Positions 1 through 10,700 of a stretch of DNA of 29,196 nt are shown here, piece after piece. Position 1 is the first letter of the stretch, and each line of letters starts with the position of its first letter. Source of the stretch: Ettlia oleoabundans (Eukaryota > Chlorophyta > Chlorophyceae > Chlamydomonadales); assembly GCA_019693395.1 (NCBI GenBank), contig JAAMXP010000347.1:3566-32761 (forward strand), given 5' to 3'. Below the pieces are notes generated by a model that saw only the letters and a list, made by a program, of their open reading frames with translations, did no database searches and was not told the DNA's origin. The translations under genes were made by a program, and so were the position numbers.

Positions 1-2038
1 GCGGAGAGGGCGGGCGCACCATGGTTTTATTCCATACTCAACTACCACGTGGTTGGACCACTGCTGCATACAGGTGCGTGAGGAGGATGATCAGGAGGAA
101 GAGGCGAGCCATGATGGCGTTGATGTGGAGGCCATTGCCGCTCAGGAAGAGGCAGAATATGACTGGTGGGTGGTACGCCTGTCCTGAGCTGAGGGCAGTT
201 GCTGGTGATGATTGAGTTTGGAATGCTGCCCCACTCCACTTGTGAAAGCAAGCAATGTCGGCTGCATCAAGCTGCCATTGTCAAAAATATTTTCAACATG
301 ATGCGGGTAGCGTCTTGCCGCAGCCAATGCCGCTTTGCACCGCTGAAAATGTCTCTGTTTTTTGTGTGCCCCACCCCGTCCTCTGCGCACTTTTTGTGCA
401 GGACGGCGGTGGTCATTGAGCACTGCATGCAGTTTGGCGGCGAGCAGCGGCTACGCATTCGTCTCACATTGGACACAGCAGGTACGACACCGCAGGGCAG
501 CTATATCCCTTACACAGCGCCTGCATGCCGTTTGTGCTCTATCTTTGGCCCAGTTCAGCATTTCAGCCCAGCCCAGCCATGTTGGCAAGCCATGCTGCCC
601 AGTGTGCCGCCGCTCATGTTTGTTCAGCAGTCCCTGATATCGCAAATCTGGGCCTGCGCTTGGCCCGCTGAGGGTCATCTTGCCTGCCAGCTGGGCTATC
701 ACCCACCCAGCTGTACATGTTGTGTCCACACACCAACAAGTCACCCAGGCCCCCATCCCAATGCCCACCCCTATGACGCAGGCGGAGCTGATGGCACCGA
801 TTTGGAGATCCAGCCGCTGCGGGTGTCAGTCAGTCGCGAGGCTTGGGAGGGCCTGCCAGGCTCATACACGCCCTCTGTCCAGGGAGACGGAGCGGCAGAG
901 CAGCAGGAGGCCAGCAGACAGTGAGTGGGTTGGAAACAGCAGCGCTGCTGGTTCCTCCGTGCATGGAAAGGAGGCCAATGCTGGTTTTGTCGCTGGCTGC
1001 CCTGCAGCCATGCCTGCTGCTTGCCTCCCAGCTTGCTGCCTTGCCTGCTGTTCTGCCTGCTGCCTGCGGCTTTGCTGCTGCCGCGCCTTCCGGGGCCGAT
1101 TTCCATGGTTCTTTGCTGGCAGTGCTGTGGTCACCCAAGTGGGATTGGGCGCTAGCTTGGATGGCTGCTTGCAATGTCTTTGGTGAGCCATGCCAACTTG
1201 TACGGCTGCTGCAGGGTGCGGCTGGATGCCGAGGGACTGACAGGCAGCTGGAAGGTGTTTGAGGTGACGGCTGTTACAGGTGTGCCGATCAAGCAAAGAG
1301 TGTTGCGAGTTGCATCGTCAGTATGTAGAAAGACCAAACACCGTAAGCAGGCTGCTTCACAGCAGCCTATACAGCTTGCAGTTGCAGTTCCGCCTCTGCA
1401 ATCAAATACGTTTGCACTGGTGAAGCTCCTCGCTCCTTCACGCATCCCATCCCCCCACCCCACCCCAACCCACCCCCCGCGCCCCCTTTTGCGCTCGTCA
1501 ACAGTGGCGGGTGTCAGCATGGCCACCGGCCTGCCTGCCCCCACCACCCTCTACACCGCCGCGGAGACGCTGCGCACATTTGACGCGCGGCTGCCGGAGG
1601 ATGGCGGCGACGGCGCTTTGCTGCGCCTGCCCCACAACTGCGGCGTGCAGCTAGAGACACTTAAGCTGGACAACCAGCCGCGCAGGTGGGTGGGCAGTTG
1701 ATTTGGCTTGTTAGGGGTTGCCCGCCTGTTTGGCACTCTTGGGTGTCAGCAAATATTGCTCCGGTAGTTGCTGGCATGTCAGGCACGAAGCTTGCGGGTC
1801 TTTCAGGGCAAAGCTGCTTCGCCCTCGACCCGCTGTCCTGTATTCGTCTGATTTGCGGCGTGTGTGGGTGAGGAAGCTGCCAATTGTATTCTGCCTTGAC
1901 AACTGCAGGGGACTACGCGTGAGCACGCTGTGGAGCCCGCAGCCTGACATGCTGCTCAGCATGGCGCGCCTCTATGACGCCGAGGGCCGGCTGCTGGAGA
2001 TCAGCACCAGCACCGCAATCAGAGCAGCACAGCAGTAG
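1..2038 (+). CDS. DUF3598-like protein, 3' part of a multi-exon gene
   Basis: Six exons join in phase: (<1 or 74)-165, 402-481, 782-920, 1215-1279, 1505-1685 and 1909-2038, with stop TAG at 2036-2038. From position 74 this gives 228 residues. The first listed exon may start at 74 after the acceptor CATACAG, or be open from the window edge; the true start lies outside. The protein has an acidic stretch (EEDDQEEEAS), then VVIEHCMQFGGEQRLRI, and near the C-terminus LLRLPHNCGVQLE followed by MLLSMARLYDAEGRLLEIS. The order of a 'lower-right' RxYdxxG strand after an LPxG-like strand resembles the C-terminal half of the DUF3598 (lipocalin-like beta-barrel) family of cyanobacteria and plastid-bearing eukaryotes. 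This family match is from remembered pattern, not a search. Function is unknown. It is convergent with the gene at 2373-3424. Confidence 0.6.
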
Positions 2039-2372
2039 ATTCGAGCACCAGCATGCCATGAACAACAGAAGCAGCATTTTCGATGCAGATTTTGAGGGCA
2101 GCAATTTTGGGCTGGTAGCAAGCCGCTGAAGTCGCTGTCACTGGACACTAGTGTGTGGAGGCTGCCACAGCTGCATCAAATAACTGGAACTCATTCAGCT
2201 CCTCACTATTTCTCCGTCAGAATGCTTGTTGTAAAGATGTTGGTTTGCTTGTTGTGAACCGGTCAAAATACACGATTGCGAAGCCATTCAATATTGAAAA
2301 TGCAATAATGTAGCACACAAGTTGGTCACATGTAGGACATGTTGGAACGCGGCACAGTGGAAAATATAACGG
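2039..2372. other. Convergent intergenic region holding 3' UTRs
   Basis: This stretch lies between two convergent stop codons (2038 on + and 2373 on -). It is less GC-rich than the flanking exons, contains one TGTAA on the + strand, and shows no coding signal. Confidence 0.6.
2230..2234 (+). terminator. Poly(A) signal TGTAA of the DUF3598-like gene
   Basis: TGTAA lies 192 bases after the stop codon at 2036-2038. In chlorophyte algae this pentamer is the usual polyadenylation signal, about 10-20 bases before the cleavage site. Confidence 0.6.
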
Positions 2373-3424
2373 TCACTCGCGCTGCGCCTGCTGCACATTG
2401 TGCCGCTGGCAGAACTGCTGCCATGCGTCTGAAGCAAGGTGTTGTTTCTTGAATGCTGCCAAGTCCTCGGGCTGCTCATCATGCAGCTGGCACAGCTCCG
2501 CATCACTGGGGCAAATCACCTGCTAGGAGGGGTGGGTGGGGTGGGGGCTTAGGGACAGTCACGAAAGCGGAAGGCAGCGGAATTCAACAGTGTCAAGCTC
2601 TCAGCATGTACAACATGCTGAGAGGTACGATCGACTTCTACTTACCCACTCCCAACCGCCACTGTCAAGGTGTCCCCTTACCTGCCAAAGTCGTGGCGGG
2701 CGCCGCAGCTTGTGACGAGATTGCAAGAATGCCAGGCGAACGGCGATGTGGTGCACGGGGCTGCAAAGGAAAGAGGTGTAGCGCTCCAAGGCAGCTGAGC
2801 GAGGGACGCCGGCTGTTTCTAGCAGCTCCAGCTTGGCTGCCAGATCTGTGATGCCTTCCGCTGCCGCTGCAGATGAGGCTGCTGCAGCTGTCGCCTCCGC
2901 TGCAACATCAGTTGCCGCCCCATCATGCGTCGGCGCTGGCTGCGTCTTAGACTGGCTACTACTCCTGAGAAGGGTGCTGCTGTGTAGGAGGCAATGGCCC
3001 CATTGACGAATGGCAGCAGCAGCAGCAGCAGGAGTGGTCAGCACTGCTGTGGCTTGCGCCGGCTGCCAGTCATGTGGTGGAAGCCTGATGGGCACAACTG
3101 CCGTACTTGAGAGGATACTGCATGCCTGTTGCTCCATCCCAGTGATGCTGCTGCCGGCCTGCGGTTGTTAGGTGAAATGTGGAATGGGAGGACCCTTCAG
3201 CAAAGGTGGCCGGTGTCTGAATGTTCAGAGCAAGAGGCGACTCGAAGCGGCGGTGGCGGCAGGCGGTGCCAATGCGCTTCAGGAGTATCGGCAGTTGTGT
3301 GCAAACTTTCTTCGAATGGTGCAATTGAACGGTACCGCCACTGCTTCGAGGCTGGCCCTACCTGTGAGACTCGCAGCGCTTTGAGCAACAAGGCCCGGGC
3401 CGACACTTCGCCGATCACACGCAT
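2373..3424 (-). CDS. Small organelle-targeted protein resembling the mTERF-like C-terminus
   Basis: Three exons, complement of 3362-3424, 2682-3158 and 2373-2519, join at phase-0 introns (donors GTAGGG and GTAAGG; acceptors CTAACAACCGCAG and CTAGCAG) and encode 228 residues. The start MRVIGEVSARALLLKALR looks like a mitochondrial presequence. In-frame ATGs further upstream (3481 and beyond) and an internal ATG at 3137 are alternatives. Residues about 22-120 are Ala/Ser-rich low complexity. The conserved-looking part is AALERYTSFLCSPVHHIAV, RLAFLQSRH and, in the last exon, VICPSDAELCQLHDEQPEDL and ASDAWQQFCQ. These resemble in order the C-terminal segments of the mTERF-like copies in this window (IERYACYVAP, GRLLYLEQLG, FVSLCDVCTLRD, LPAWQQL). 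The relationship is inferred by eye and is weak. Function is unknown. Confidence 0.6.
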
Positions 3425-4120
3425 TATTTCGGTGCACCACAGAACTTCAGACCTAAACGAAGACCAAAAAAACACTAACATGGCTGCGCAACCGCTGCCA
3501 CGCTGCGCTGTGCCGCCACTGCGCAGTGACGTCGAGGGTTGACCCTTCCTCTGATGCCTCCTGCGCTGCTGTCTTCTGGATCCATCAGCATATTTCACAA
3601 GTAGGGGGGCTCAACAATACCTGTGAAAGGTGCTTAAAGTGCACGCAGTTGTCCTCAGTTACATGTCAGATAACGCTGGCCGATGCGGCCACCCAAGGGA
3701 TCATCAGTTTTAAGCTCTCCGTCACGCATGCGAGGAAAACAAGAAGCCAGAGAAGCCATAATGGTGTCGGGTAGATGGGCTCGTCTCAAACAACACACTA
3801 AACAAATTGCGCAAGCAAGCAACAAGGCAGTTTGGGCTTGGAGGTGAAAGTGGCGACCCCCAGCGGAAAAATGGGAAACATAAACGGCTTGGAAAGGAGA
3901 CACTGCTAGCCTGGTAGGTGGAAGGGCTGCAATGCTAAACAAGGCCCTACAACTACCAGTTGGTCGAAACTCGGCGACATCGTGCACCACGGCAACTGCG
4001 CACTCCACTCTGTCACTCCTAACGCTGTGCCTACAACCTCCAGGATGGCCAAGTAGGGAGGAATTCTTGGGCCAGCGGCAGCTGCAGCCCAACCACCACC
4101 GACCAAGTGGAAGAGGTCGC
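3425..4120. other. Intergenic region between two minus-strand genes
   Basis: This holds the 3' UTR of the plastid-protein gene (4121 downward) and the upstream region of the small gene starting at 3424. Open frames on both strands show no consistent splice pattern or protein-like composition. No TATA box was identified. Confidence 0.5.
3659..3663 (-). terminator. Possible poly(A) signal TGTAA of the plastid-protein gene
   Basis: TTACA on the + strand reads TGTAA on the minus strand, about 460 bases after the stop codon at 4121-4123. It is the only good candidate noticed in this 3' flank. Confidence 0.4.
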
Positions 4121-6938
4121 TCAGTTCTTGCCGTGCTTGGCCTTCCAGGCAGCAATCCAAGCGCGTGCCTCAGTGACATTGGGCGGCACATCGCTGCCGT
4201 TGTTGTTGGACGCTGCAAGGAAAGGGAAGATAAGGAACAGATCAGAACGGGTGGGATGGTGTCGCGACAGCCCTCTGAGACTGCTATTGTGTTGGCAGCT
4301 GCTCCGAGACTATAGACATTGGTCTTGAACATAGCAGCAGTGCAGCGGCTGCCAACCATAGGTCACAAAGTCGCATCACTCTCAGCAGGTGTGATCTGCC
4401 GNCCCCTGCGCCCCGCCGCCCCCGTGCACCCACATGCTCGAACATCTCCCTGCAGCATGGGCTGAGTGCAAGAACTCACTCACCAGACGTGGCAGAGGAG
4501 ACAGAAGCGCCAGCCGAGCCGGAGCCAGCCGCAGCACCCTCCATGTTGCCCTGCGAGCCCGCCACGGCAACAGCCCCAATGGCCAAGGTGGCAACGGCAG
4601 CACCCGCAATCAGGCTCTGGTTCTCTGCACAACAGAAGCAAATAGGGGAAAGGACAGCAGTGTTGAGGAGAAGACAACAGCAGTGGGAGGAGAGCAGCAG
4701 AAGCATTGGGAGGCGGGAAGCGGGGTTGGCAGGTCGGTTGACTACATTAGCCGAGCATGTCAATAGATATCGGCATGAGGTTTGGGAACACAGGCAAGCA
4801 CGCACGATTGAAAATGCCGCAAGCACTGCAGCAGTTGACGACAGTATTAGCCAAAGTGAGAGAGCACGTGCCAGCAAGGGGCAGCAGGTAGGCAGTGGAA
4901 AGCTGGCAGGCAGGCAGGCCATGCGCACTTTGTGCAGTCTTTATGAGACCCAACAGCAACAGCGACATTAACAGGTACGGGCACGCTCTTGTGCAGGCAA
5001 GCTCACCAAGGGGGGAGCCAGGGGTGGTGGCAGAGGTGCTGCCAAAGGAGGCAGCCGGCTCGGCCTTGGGTGCCACCGCTGCGGGGGCCGGTGCCGGGGC
5101 AGCGGCACGCATGGGAGCAGGTGCGGGGGCAGGCGCGGGGGCCTCCGCCTTCACTGGCGCAGGGGCGGGAGCGGGAGCGGGAGCTGGGGCGGGAGCGGGA
5201 GCAGGCTTGGGGGCCATAGCCGGCGCGACGGCGGTGGCTGCACCCAAGGGAGGGGCATTGGCAGCGCATTGAGACTGACGTAAACGTTTGATCAATGTGA
5301 TGAAAACCTTAGCGGGCCGACCAGATATTTTTGGGCAGCTAGTTCCCGCGCATTCGTCAAACCTCTGCAGCCACCAAAGCATAGAAGCAGTATGCTGCCC
5401 AGCATGCTGGTATGCTGCGCAGCACAGCTGGGTTAGCTGCAGTTTGGTTTTTTCACCTGGGACCGGGGGTGCAGGCTGAGGCACTGCTGCAGGCGTCTCA
5501 ATCTTCACCTTCTCGACCGCGCTGCAACACACCGGCGAGGGATGGAGACAGTTGCAGCCGGGGAAAGCTGCAGATCTGCAGCTGGTGATGACGCTGTACG
5601 ACAGTTCGGATGCAAGCTAGCTGCTTGCCACCACCACGTGTAGTGCAATTTCGGCACAACGCGACGAACTGGCAGACCCTCCTTCCCCACAGTTCAAAGC
5701 CCTGCTGCACTCACCCAAGCTTGAGGGTGGGAATCTTGGCCTCAACACTCACCGTGCCCTGCATGCCAAACGGTGGGGCAGGCATGTGTGGGATGCGCAG
5801 GCGGTGTGGCATGCCAAATGTGCAGGTGTGTGCGCTACACCAACACGGGAGACAAAGCGTTTGCGCAAAGCTGCTGTAGCAAAACCGCCGCCACTGGAGG
5901 TGAGTTGACAACCTGTAGAGGCCTGCCAGCCAGCCAGCCTTGCTCTGCCCACTCACTGTTTTGGTTGGGACAACCCAACCCAACTCCATGACGTCGCACA
6001 GCCCACAAAACTACTGAGCGATGCACATCACGAGCACTTTTAATGCTAACAACTGTGCAACACTCACCTCAGGCGCGGAGGTCAGGGAAGGCAGCTCCTT
6101 GCCGCGCGCCTTGAGCGTCTCCTGCAGCAATTCACAGACAGACAGGAAAGCGTGGCTGGTTGTCAACTGTTACCTGACAACCCGACCCTCTCTTTTGCTA
6201 TTGCTGTCTGCCACTGTATATCTGCTGCTGCTGAGCATTCGTGTGCTAACATACTGCACCCCTGTCCAACGTGAGCTCAAGAAGGTACGGGGAACCTTCC
6301 ACTGCATGTAGGAGCTCGCTGTCATGTCTCTCACCAGCAGCTGCTGCTCGTACGCGGAGCGCTCCTCATAAGCCGAGGGCGCGGGCTTAGCAGCCTGTGC
6401 TGGCATGCCAGTGCCCTACAGCAGCGGTAAGAGAAAGGAGGTAAAATGATGCAAGCAAAGCTCGGGGTAGACGGGAGAAGAGCCCCACATGCGGCCGCTC
6501 ATGCGTTTGGTTTCTGATGAGGTTTGAGTGCCCCAAAAAATCAAAGTAATGCATCAGGGCGTGCCATATTGCTGATGAGTAACACACGGCAACATAAGTT
6601 TTAGAGAATCAGCAATACAACAGTCCTTGGGTCAGTATTCTGCTGGCGGTGCTGCATCAAGCTGGGGCTGACGGCAGCGCAGGCTGAGCGCCTGTCCGCC
6701 ACCCGCCGCCTGCGCCCTGCCGCTGCCGCTGACCAGCTGGCTGCTTTCAATGCGCAATGCTCACCAGCACGAGGCCCAGGGTGGCGGCAGCCAGAGCCGC
6801 GCCCTTGGCGACCTCCTGAACAGCCGCGGGCAGGCCCTGCTGGCAGCGCACTACTGCCGGCACGGTGCGCCGGGCTGCACGGGCCGGCGCGGCGCGCGGG
6901 GCATTGCCCGCCTTGAAAACCTGCGCAGATGCCTGCAT
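4121..6938 (-). CDS. Plastid (probably thylakoid) Ala/Pro-rich membrane protein
   Basis: Eight exons, complement of 6765-6938, 6335-6415, 6068-6121, 5715-5758, 5457-5521, 5007-5237, 4484-4624 and 4121-4212, join in phase and give 293 residues. Introns have GTGAG donors in most cases. Residues 1-45 form a basic, Ala/Arg-rich plastid transit peptide (MQASAQVFKAGNAPRAAPAR). A hydrophobic stretch (GAALAAATLGLVL) then ends at MPAQA-A, an AxA-type site expected for thylakoid transfer. Next come YEERSAYEQQLLETLKARG, a long Ala-Pro linker at about residues 145-185, a second membrane-length segment (SLIAGAAVATLAIGAVAVAG, about 221-240), and a polar C-terminus with ARAWIAAWKAKHGKN. The layout suggests a thylakoid protein with a flexible Ala-Pro arm. 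I do not recognise the family. The annotated start is the first ATG in frame; the upstream triplet at 6974 is GTG. Confidence 0.78.
4402..4402. other. Single ambiguous base (N)
   Basis: The base at 4402 is undetermined. It falls in the last intron (4213-4483) of the plastid-protein gene, so it does not affect the protein. Confidence 0.95.
5157..5204 (-). repeat. Imperfect GCGGGA hexamer repeat coding for Ala-Pro
   Basis: The + strand shows reiterated GGGGCGGGAGCGGGAGCGGG-type units. On the coding strand they specify alternating Ala-Pro dipeptides in the linker of the plastid protein. Similar but more diverged units continue to about 5100, separated by VKAEA and MRAA. Confidence 0.8.
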
Positions 6939-7766
6939 GGGGTGCTGCAAAGTTGCGATCTCGGGCGGGAACACGATGGGCTGACGGCTGGGTACGGCTT
7001 TGAAAGGCCTTCAGAGAGCTTACTAGCGTTGATGTGGGTACAAGAGGATTGATGGGGCCCAGTGGGTGCAAAAAATGGTGCTGGAAAGAAGCTTGAAATC
7101 AGTTTTTATCGTGAGGGCTCGCCCCCGTTCCCTACTGCGTTGAAGGCTGCTGCGATGCAGGCTCCCAGTGCAGCATTTCACGGATGACGCATGGCTTGGG
7201 GTGCAACAGCTCATGTGGGCCAAAGAGTGGCGGGAAGCGGCGACGGGTCCCGCTGCGGTCGAGTGTCGTGTGCATCTGCAGTGGTAACCTTGCCACCGTA
7301 TTATGGAACCATGCTGCATCCAACAGGGTGGTCGCCAGTCAGAATAAAAACCGTCAAAGCTCTTCATGGCCAACGGCAAAACTCCATGAAGCCGCGTACC
7401 TTCCAGCATGCGGCAGCCGCAACTGGCGACAACAGTTTGAACATATGCAGGGCAAATGTGCCTAGCATCTTAATATTGTACATATGTGATATCACAATCT
7501 GACGTGTTGGTTGAAGGAGTATATACCGATCAAGCATTTCTGGCAGTCGAGGAGACACTGCCGTTGGCAGTGCTACACGACGTATTCACCTACGTATTGA
7601 CGTAGCTGTTACTTCAGAAATGGGATGTTAGGAGTCTGGAAAATGCTAGTGCGTCACGTCAATGGTACAGCATAGGTTCAAAAGGTTGGTTGCTAATTGC
7701 AGCAGTGACAGGCGTTGTCTTGCATGGCATGACAGCTGACGCCCAGTCCAGTAAATAGGTCTCGTA
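6939..7766. other. Intergenic region, no gene seen
   Basis: This lies between the start of the plastid-protein gene (minus, 6938) and the stop of the coiled-coil gene (minus, 7767). It holds the promoter and 5' UTR of the former and the 3' UTR of the latter. Open frames here (for example 7191-7502) lack protein-like composition and splice partners. No clear TGTAA was found for the coiled-coil gene. Confidence 0.5.
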
Positions 7767-10700
7767 TCAGTCCTCTCCGTCAGAGAAAAGTGCATTGCTG
7801 TGTACCACATGTAGGCGGCGCTGCTGCCACCGCAAGCCTCGTCCCGCAGCAGCATCGGCTGCCGCTGCCGCAGCTGCACCTGCCAGGCCAGCGCCGACGC
7901 CACCCAGAGCCTCTGCCTCTGCCTGGACTGCCGCCAGACCAGCAGCGTGTCCGGCAGCAGCAGCGTCTGGGTAGCAGTACCTGCTGCCATCTGGTGGGCA
8001 GTCAGACAGAGCAGCACTGCTTGGGCGCATTTGCTGGTGCTGGGGCTGCTGCTGTGCAAGGAGGTTTGTGTGGACCTCTTGTAGAGGGCCTCGGCCACCA
8101 CCACCTGCTGGGGCACCAGCTGCGGCTGGATATGTCTGTTCTCGCTGCTGCACTTGCCGAGGTGGTGATGGCGGGTGCGCCCCCCAGCCAGGATAGCTTA
8201 GCCAGTGCTGCTGCTCCACCTCCTCTGCTGTGGTGAACTGCAGCTGCCGTCGTTCGTGACCATGCTGCTGCTGCTGCTGCTGCGCATGCTGCTGCTGTGC
8301 CCTCCCATGCTGCTGCTTTTGGTGCTGCTGCACGTGCCACAGGATAGCGTCCGGCACTGCCGCAGGCTCAGGCTCACCCTGCTGCTGTGACGACAACTGG
8401 GGCTGCACCTGCTGCCTCTGCTCCACTTGCTGCTGCTGCTGCGGGTGCTGTTCGTGCAGCATAGCCGCCTGCAGTGCGGCTGCTTCCTGCTCCCGCATGC
8501 TGTGCTCCAGAGGAGCGGTGAGTGCGGCTGGGTTCGGCTGCTTGGCCTGCCCGCCCAGCGGCCCAGCCGCTGTGGCTGGTTGCGGAGCCTGCTTGCTGCC
8601 GCCGCCCCTCAGCATCTTGCCCAGCTTGTGCAGCGCCCCCCGCTTCTTCTTCTTTGTGTGCTTTGGTGCCAGCTCAGCCACTGCGATTGCAAGGCAGTAG
8701 AAGGCAGCTTGGGCAAAACACTGGGGACTAGTGTGAGCAAGATGTTGGCTAAGAATGGTTAACAGTAAGCAATCTGCATACGAAAAGAAACACAACAATA
8801 ATGCAGCACAGCCCGTCCAGACTGCCCTGCTCAGTCCCTTCCCTACTTCTCGCCCGGCATGCCAGCCCATCCACCTGAGTCAGACCAGGCGCTCTCAATT
8901 GACCGAGCCGAGTGCGGCGTGTGCTCTCCGCTGTTGACACCCTCTTGCTGCCGCAGGTGCTGCAGATGGGGCGGCAGCCTCGTGGCTACGGGTGGCAGTG
9001 GCTGCCGCCCTAGCTCCTGAACAGGCGGCAAGCTGGCGCCAGGGGCATCAACCGGAGCAGACGAGGGGCGCTGCCGCCCGTCATGCTGCTGCTGCTGCTG
9101 CTCATGTTGCTGGTACTGTTGCTTCTTGGGCGGGGGTTCGAGCTGCGGTTGGTGTCTTGACGGAGGCTCATGCTGCAGCTGCTGCTGGCGGTGAAGGTGC
9201 GGTGCGAGGGTGGCCTCAGCAGAACCCACAGCGGTGCCACCACTGCCCACCCCGCCGTTGCTTTTGCCTGCCGGCCCGGCCACTTCGGGCCCGCTCCCTC
9301 CGCTGGCCGCGCTGTTGCTGCCGCCAGCACTTGATGCACGCAGGCGCTGCACCAACAGTTCGTGCAGCAGAACCTCCGCCTCGTGAGAGTGCTCGTCCCT
9401 GCATTGAGGGAGGAGGGGAGGAGCAAAAAGAAAGAATGGCAATCTGAGTGGAAAGCAGCATGACGGCAGCAGCAGGCAGCAAACGGAAGATTATTGAGTA
9501 CAGCACACTTCCAGCAAGCCACATCCTCGTTACGCCCTGTGCGGCAAGCACACAAACTGAGCGAACCGAGGATCCCGGAACCTTCTGCCGCTGGCAGTCC
9601 AAGCCGAGCACACAGGGGCACACACACACGCGCGCATACCTGAGCAGAGTCATCTTCTGCTGCAGGGCCGTCAGCTGCTGCTCCGCCTGTGCCTGCACAG
9701 CACCAAATTGATTCCCCAGCTATGCTATTGTGCCCTCCCATCATCTTTCTAGCAAACCAATCACACCTGTTAGGCAACCATACACCACCTTCCACACAAC
9801 AGTTGCCTGCTCACGAAGCACCGCTGCTGCTGACAAAACCATTGCTTGTTGGAGCCCTAGCTGGCCGCTGACAAGTGTGTGCGCACAACATGGGTGTGTC
9901 GTACAGTGAGCGTGGGGTGAAAGCCCACCCTAGGGCGAGATGTGTGTGGAGTTGTTCCGAACAGGCACCCAGAGCTACCGGCCTTGTCATCCACCCACCT
10001 TCTCTTGCTGCGTCACCGCCAGCCGCTCAGCCAGGCGTTGCAGGCGGTCCAATGCTGCTTCGTGCTGCTGCTGCGCCGCAGTCAGGTGGCCGCACACTGC
10101 AGCAGGCAAGGACGAGGTAAGGGCAGCACGACAGGGTGTCAGCAGTTCAGCACAGCAAGGGCGACGGTATGGATGCAAATACCACTTCAGAATTGCTTAC
10201 TCAGATGAACAACCAACACAGCCACACTATGTAGATGTTCCATATCCCTCCCACCCACCAGCTGTGTGCTCGCTTTGCAGTGCGTCGTGCATGGACTGCA
10301 GGCTGGCCAACTCCTCTCGATATGCGCCACACTTACGTTCCATCTTGCTGACCTGCAGGGCAGGCCAGTGCAGAGGGGGGTTAGAGGCGAGATGGGCGAG
10401 CGGGGTACAATAGATGGGAGCAGGGTGGTGTAGGTAGCAAGGGATATATGTTGCCGTGATTGTGGCAACGTGGGAGGGCAGCAACAAAGCATCAAACCAG
10501 CAAAATACATATTTGCGGGTGTGGCCACCGCAGTTGGGGCAGCGCTTTCTCCGGCCCGCTCTGCCAACGCCTGCATGCAATTCGTCTCAGTCATCTGCGT
10601 GGCAGTCCAATTATCTGCCGCACCTGGCTGTTCAGCTTGCTGCTCTCATCCTGCGCCGCCAGCAGCTGCTCCTCCAAGCCCCGGAGCCGCAACTGAGCAT

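Noticed and set aside
199..924. Unspliced 241-codon plus-strand frame
   Set aside because: It includes two true exons of the DUF3598-like gene, but the sequence between them and upstream has intron features and is not protein-like.
4747..5532. Unspliced 261-codon minus-strand frame
   Set aside because: It contains real exon 6 and most of exon 5 of the plastid gene in the same frame, but the stretches between are better explained as introns with good splice sites and phase agreement.
8240..8460. Dense CTG/CAG triplets as a noncoding repeat expansion
   Set aside because: They lie in the last exon of the coiled-coil gene and encode Gln-rich sequence interrupted by His, Arg and Glu, which is a coding low-complexity region.
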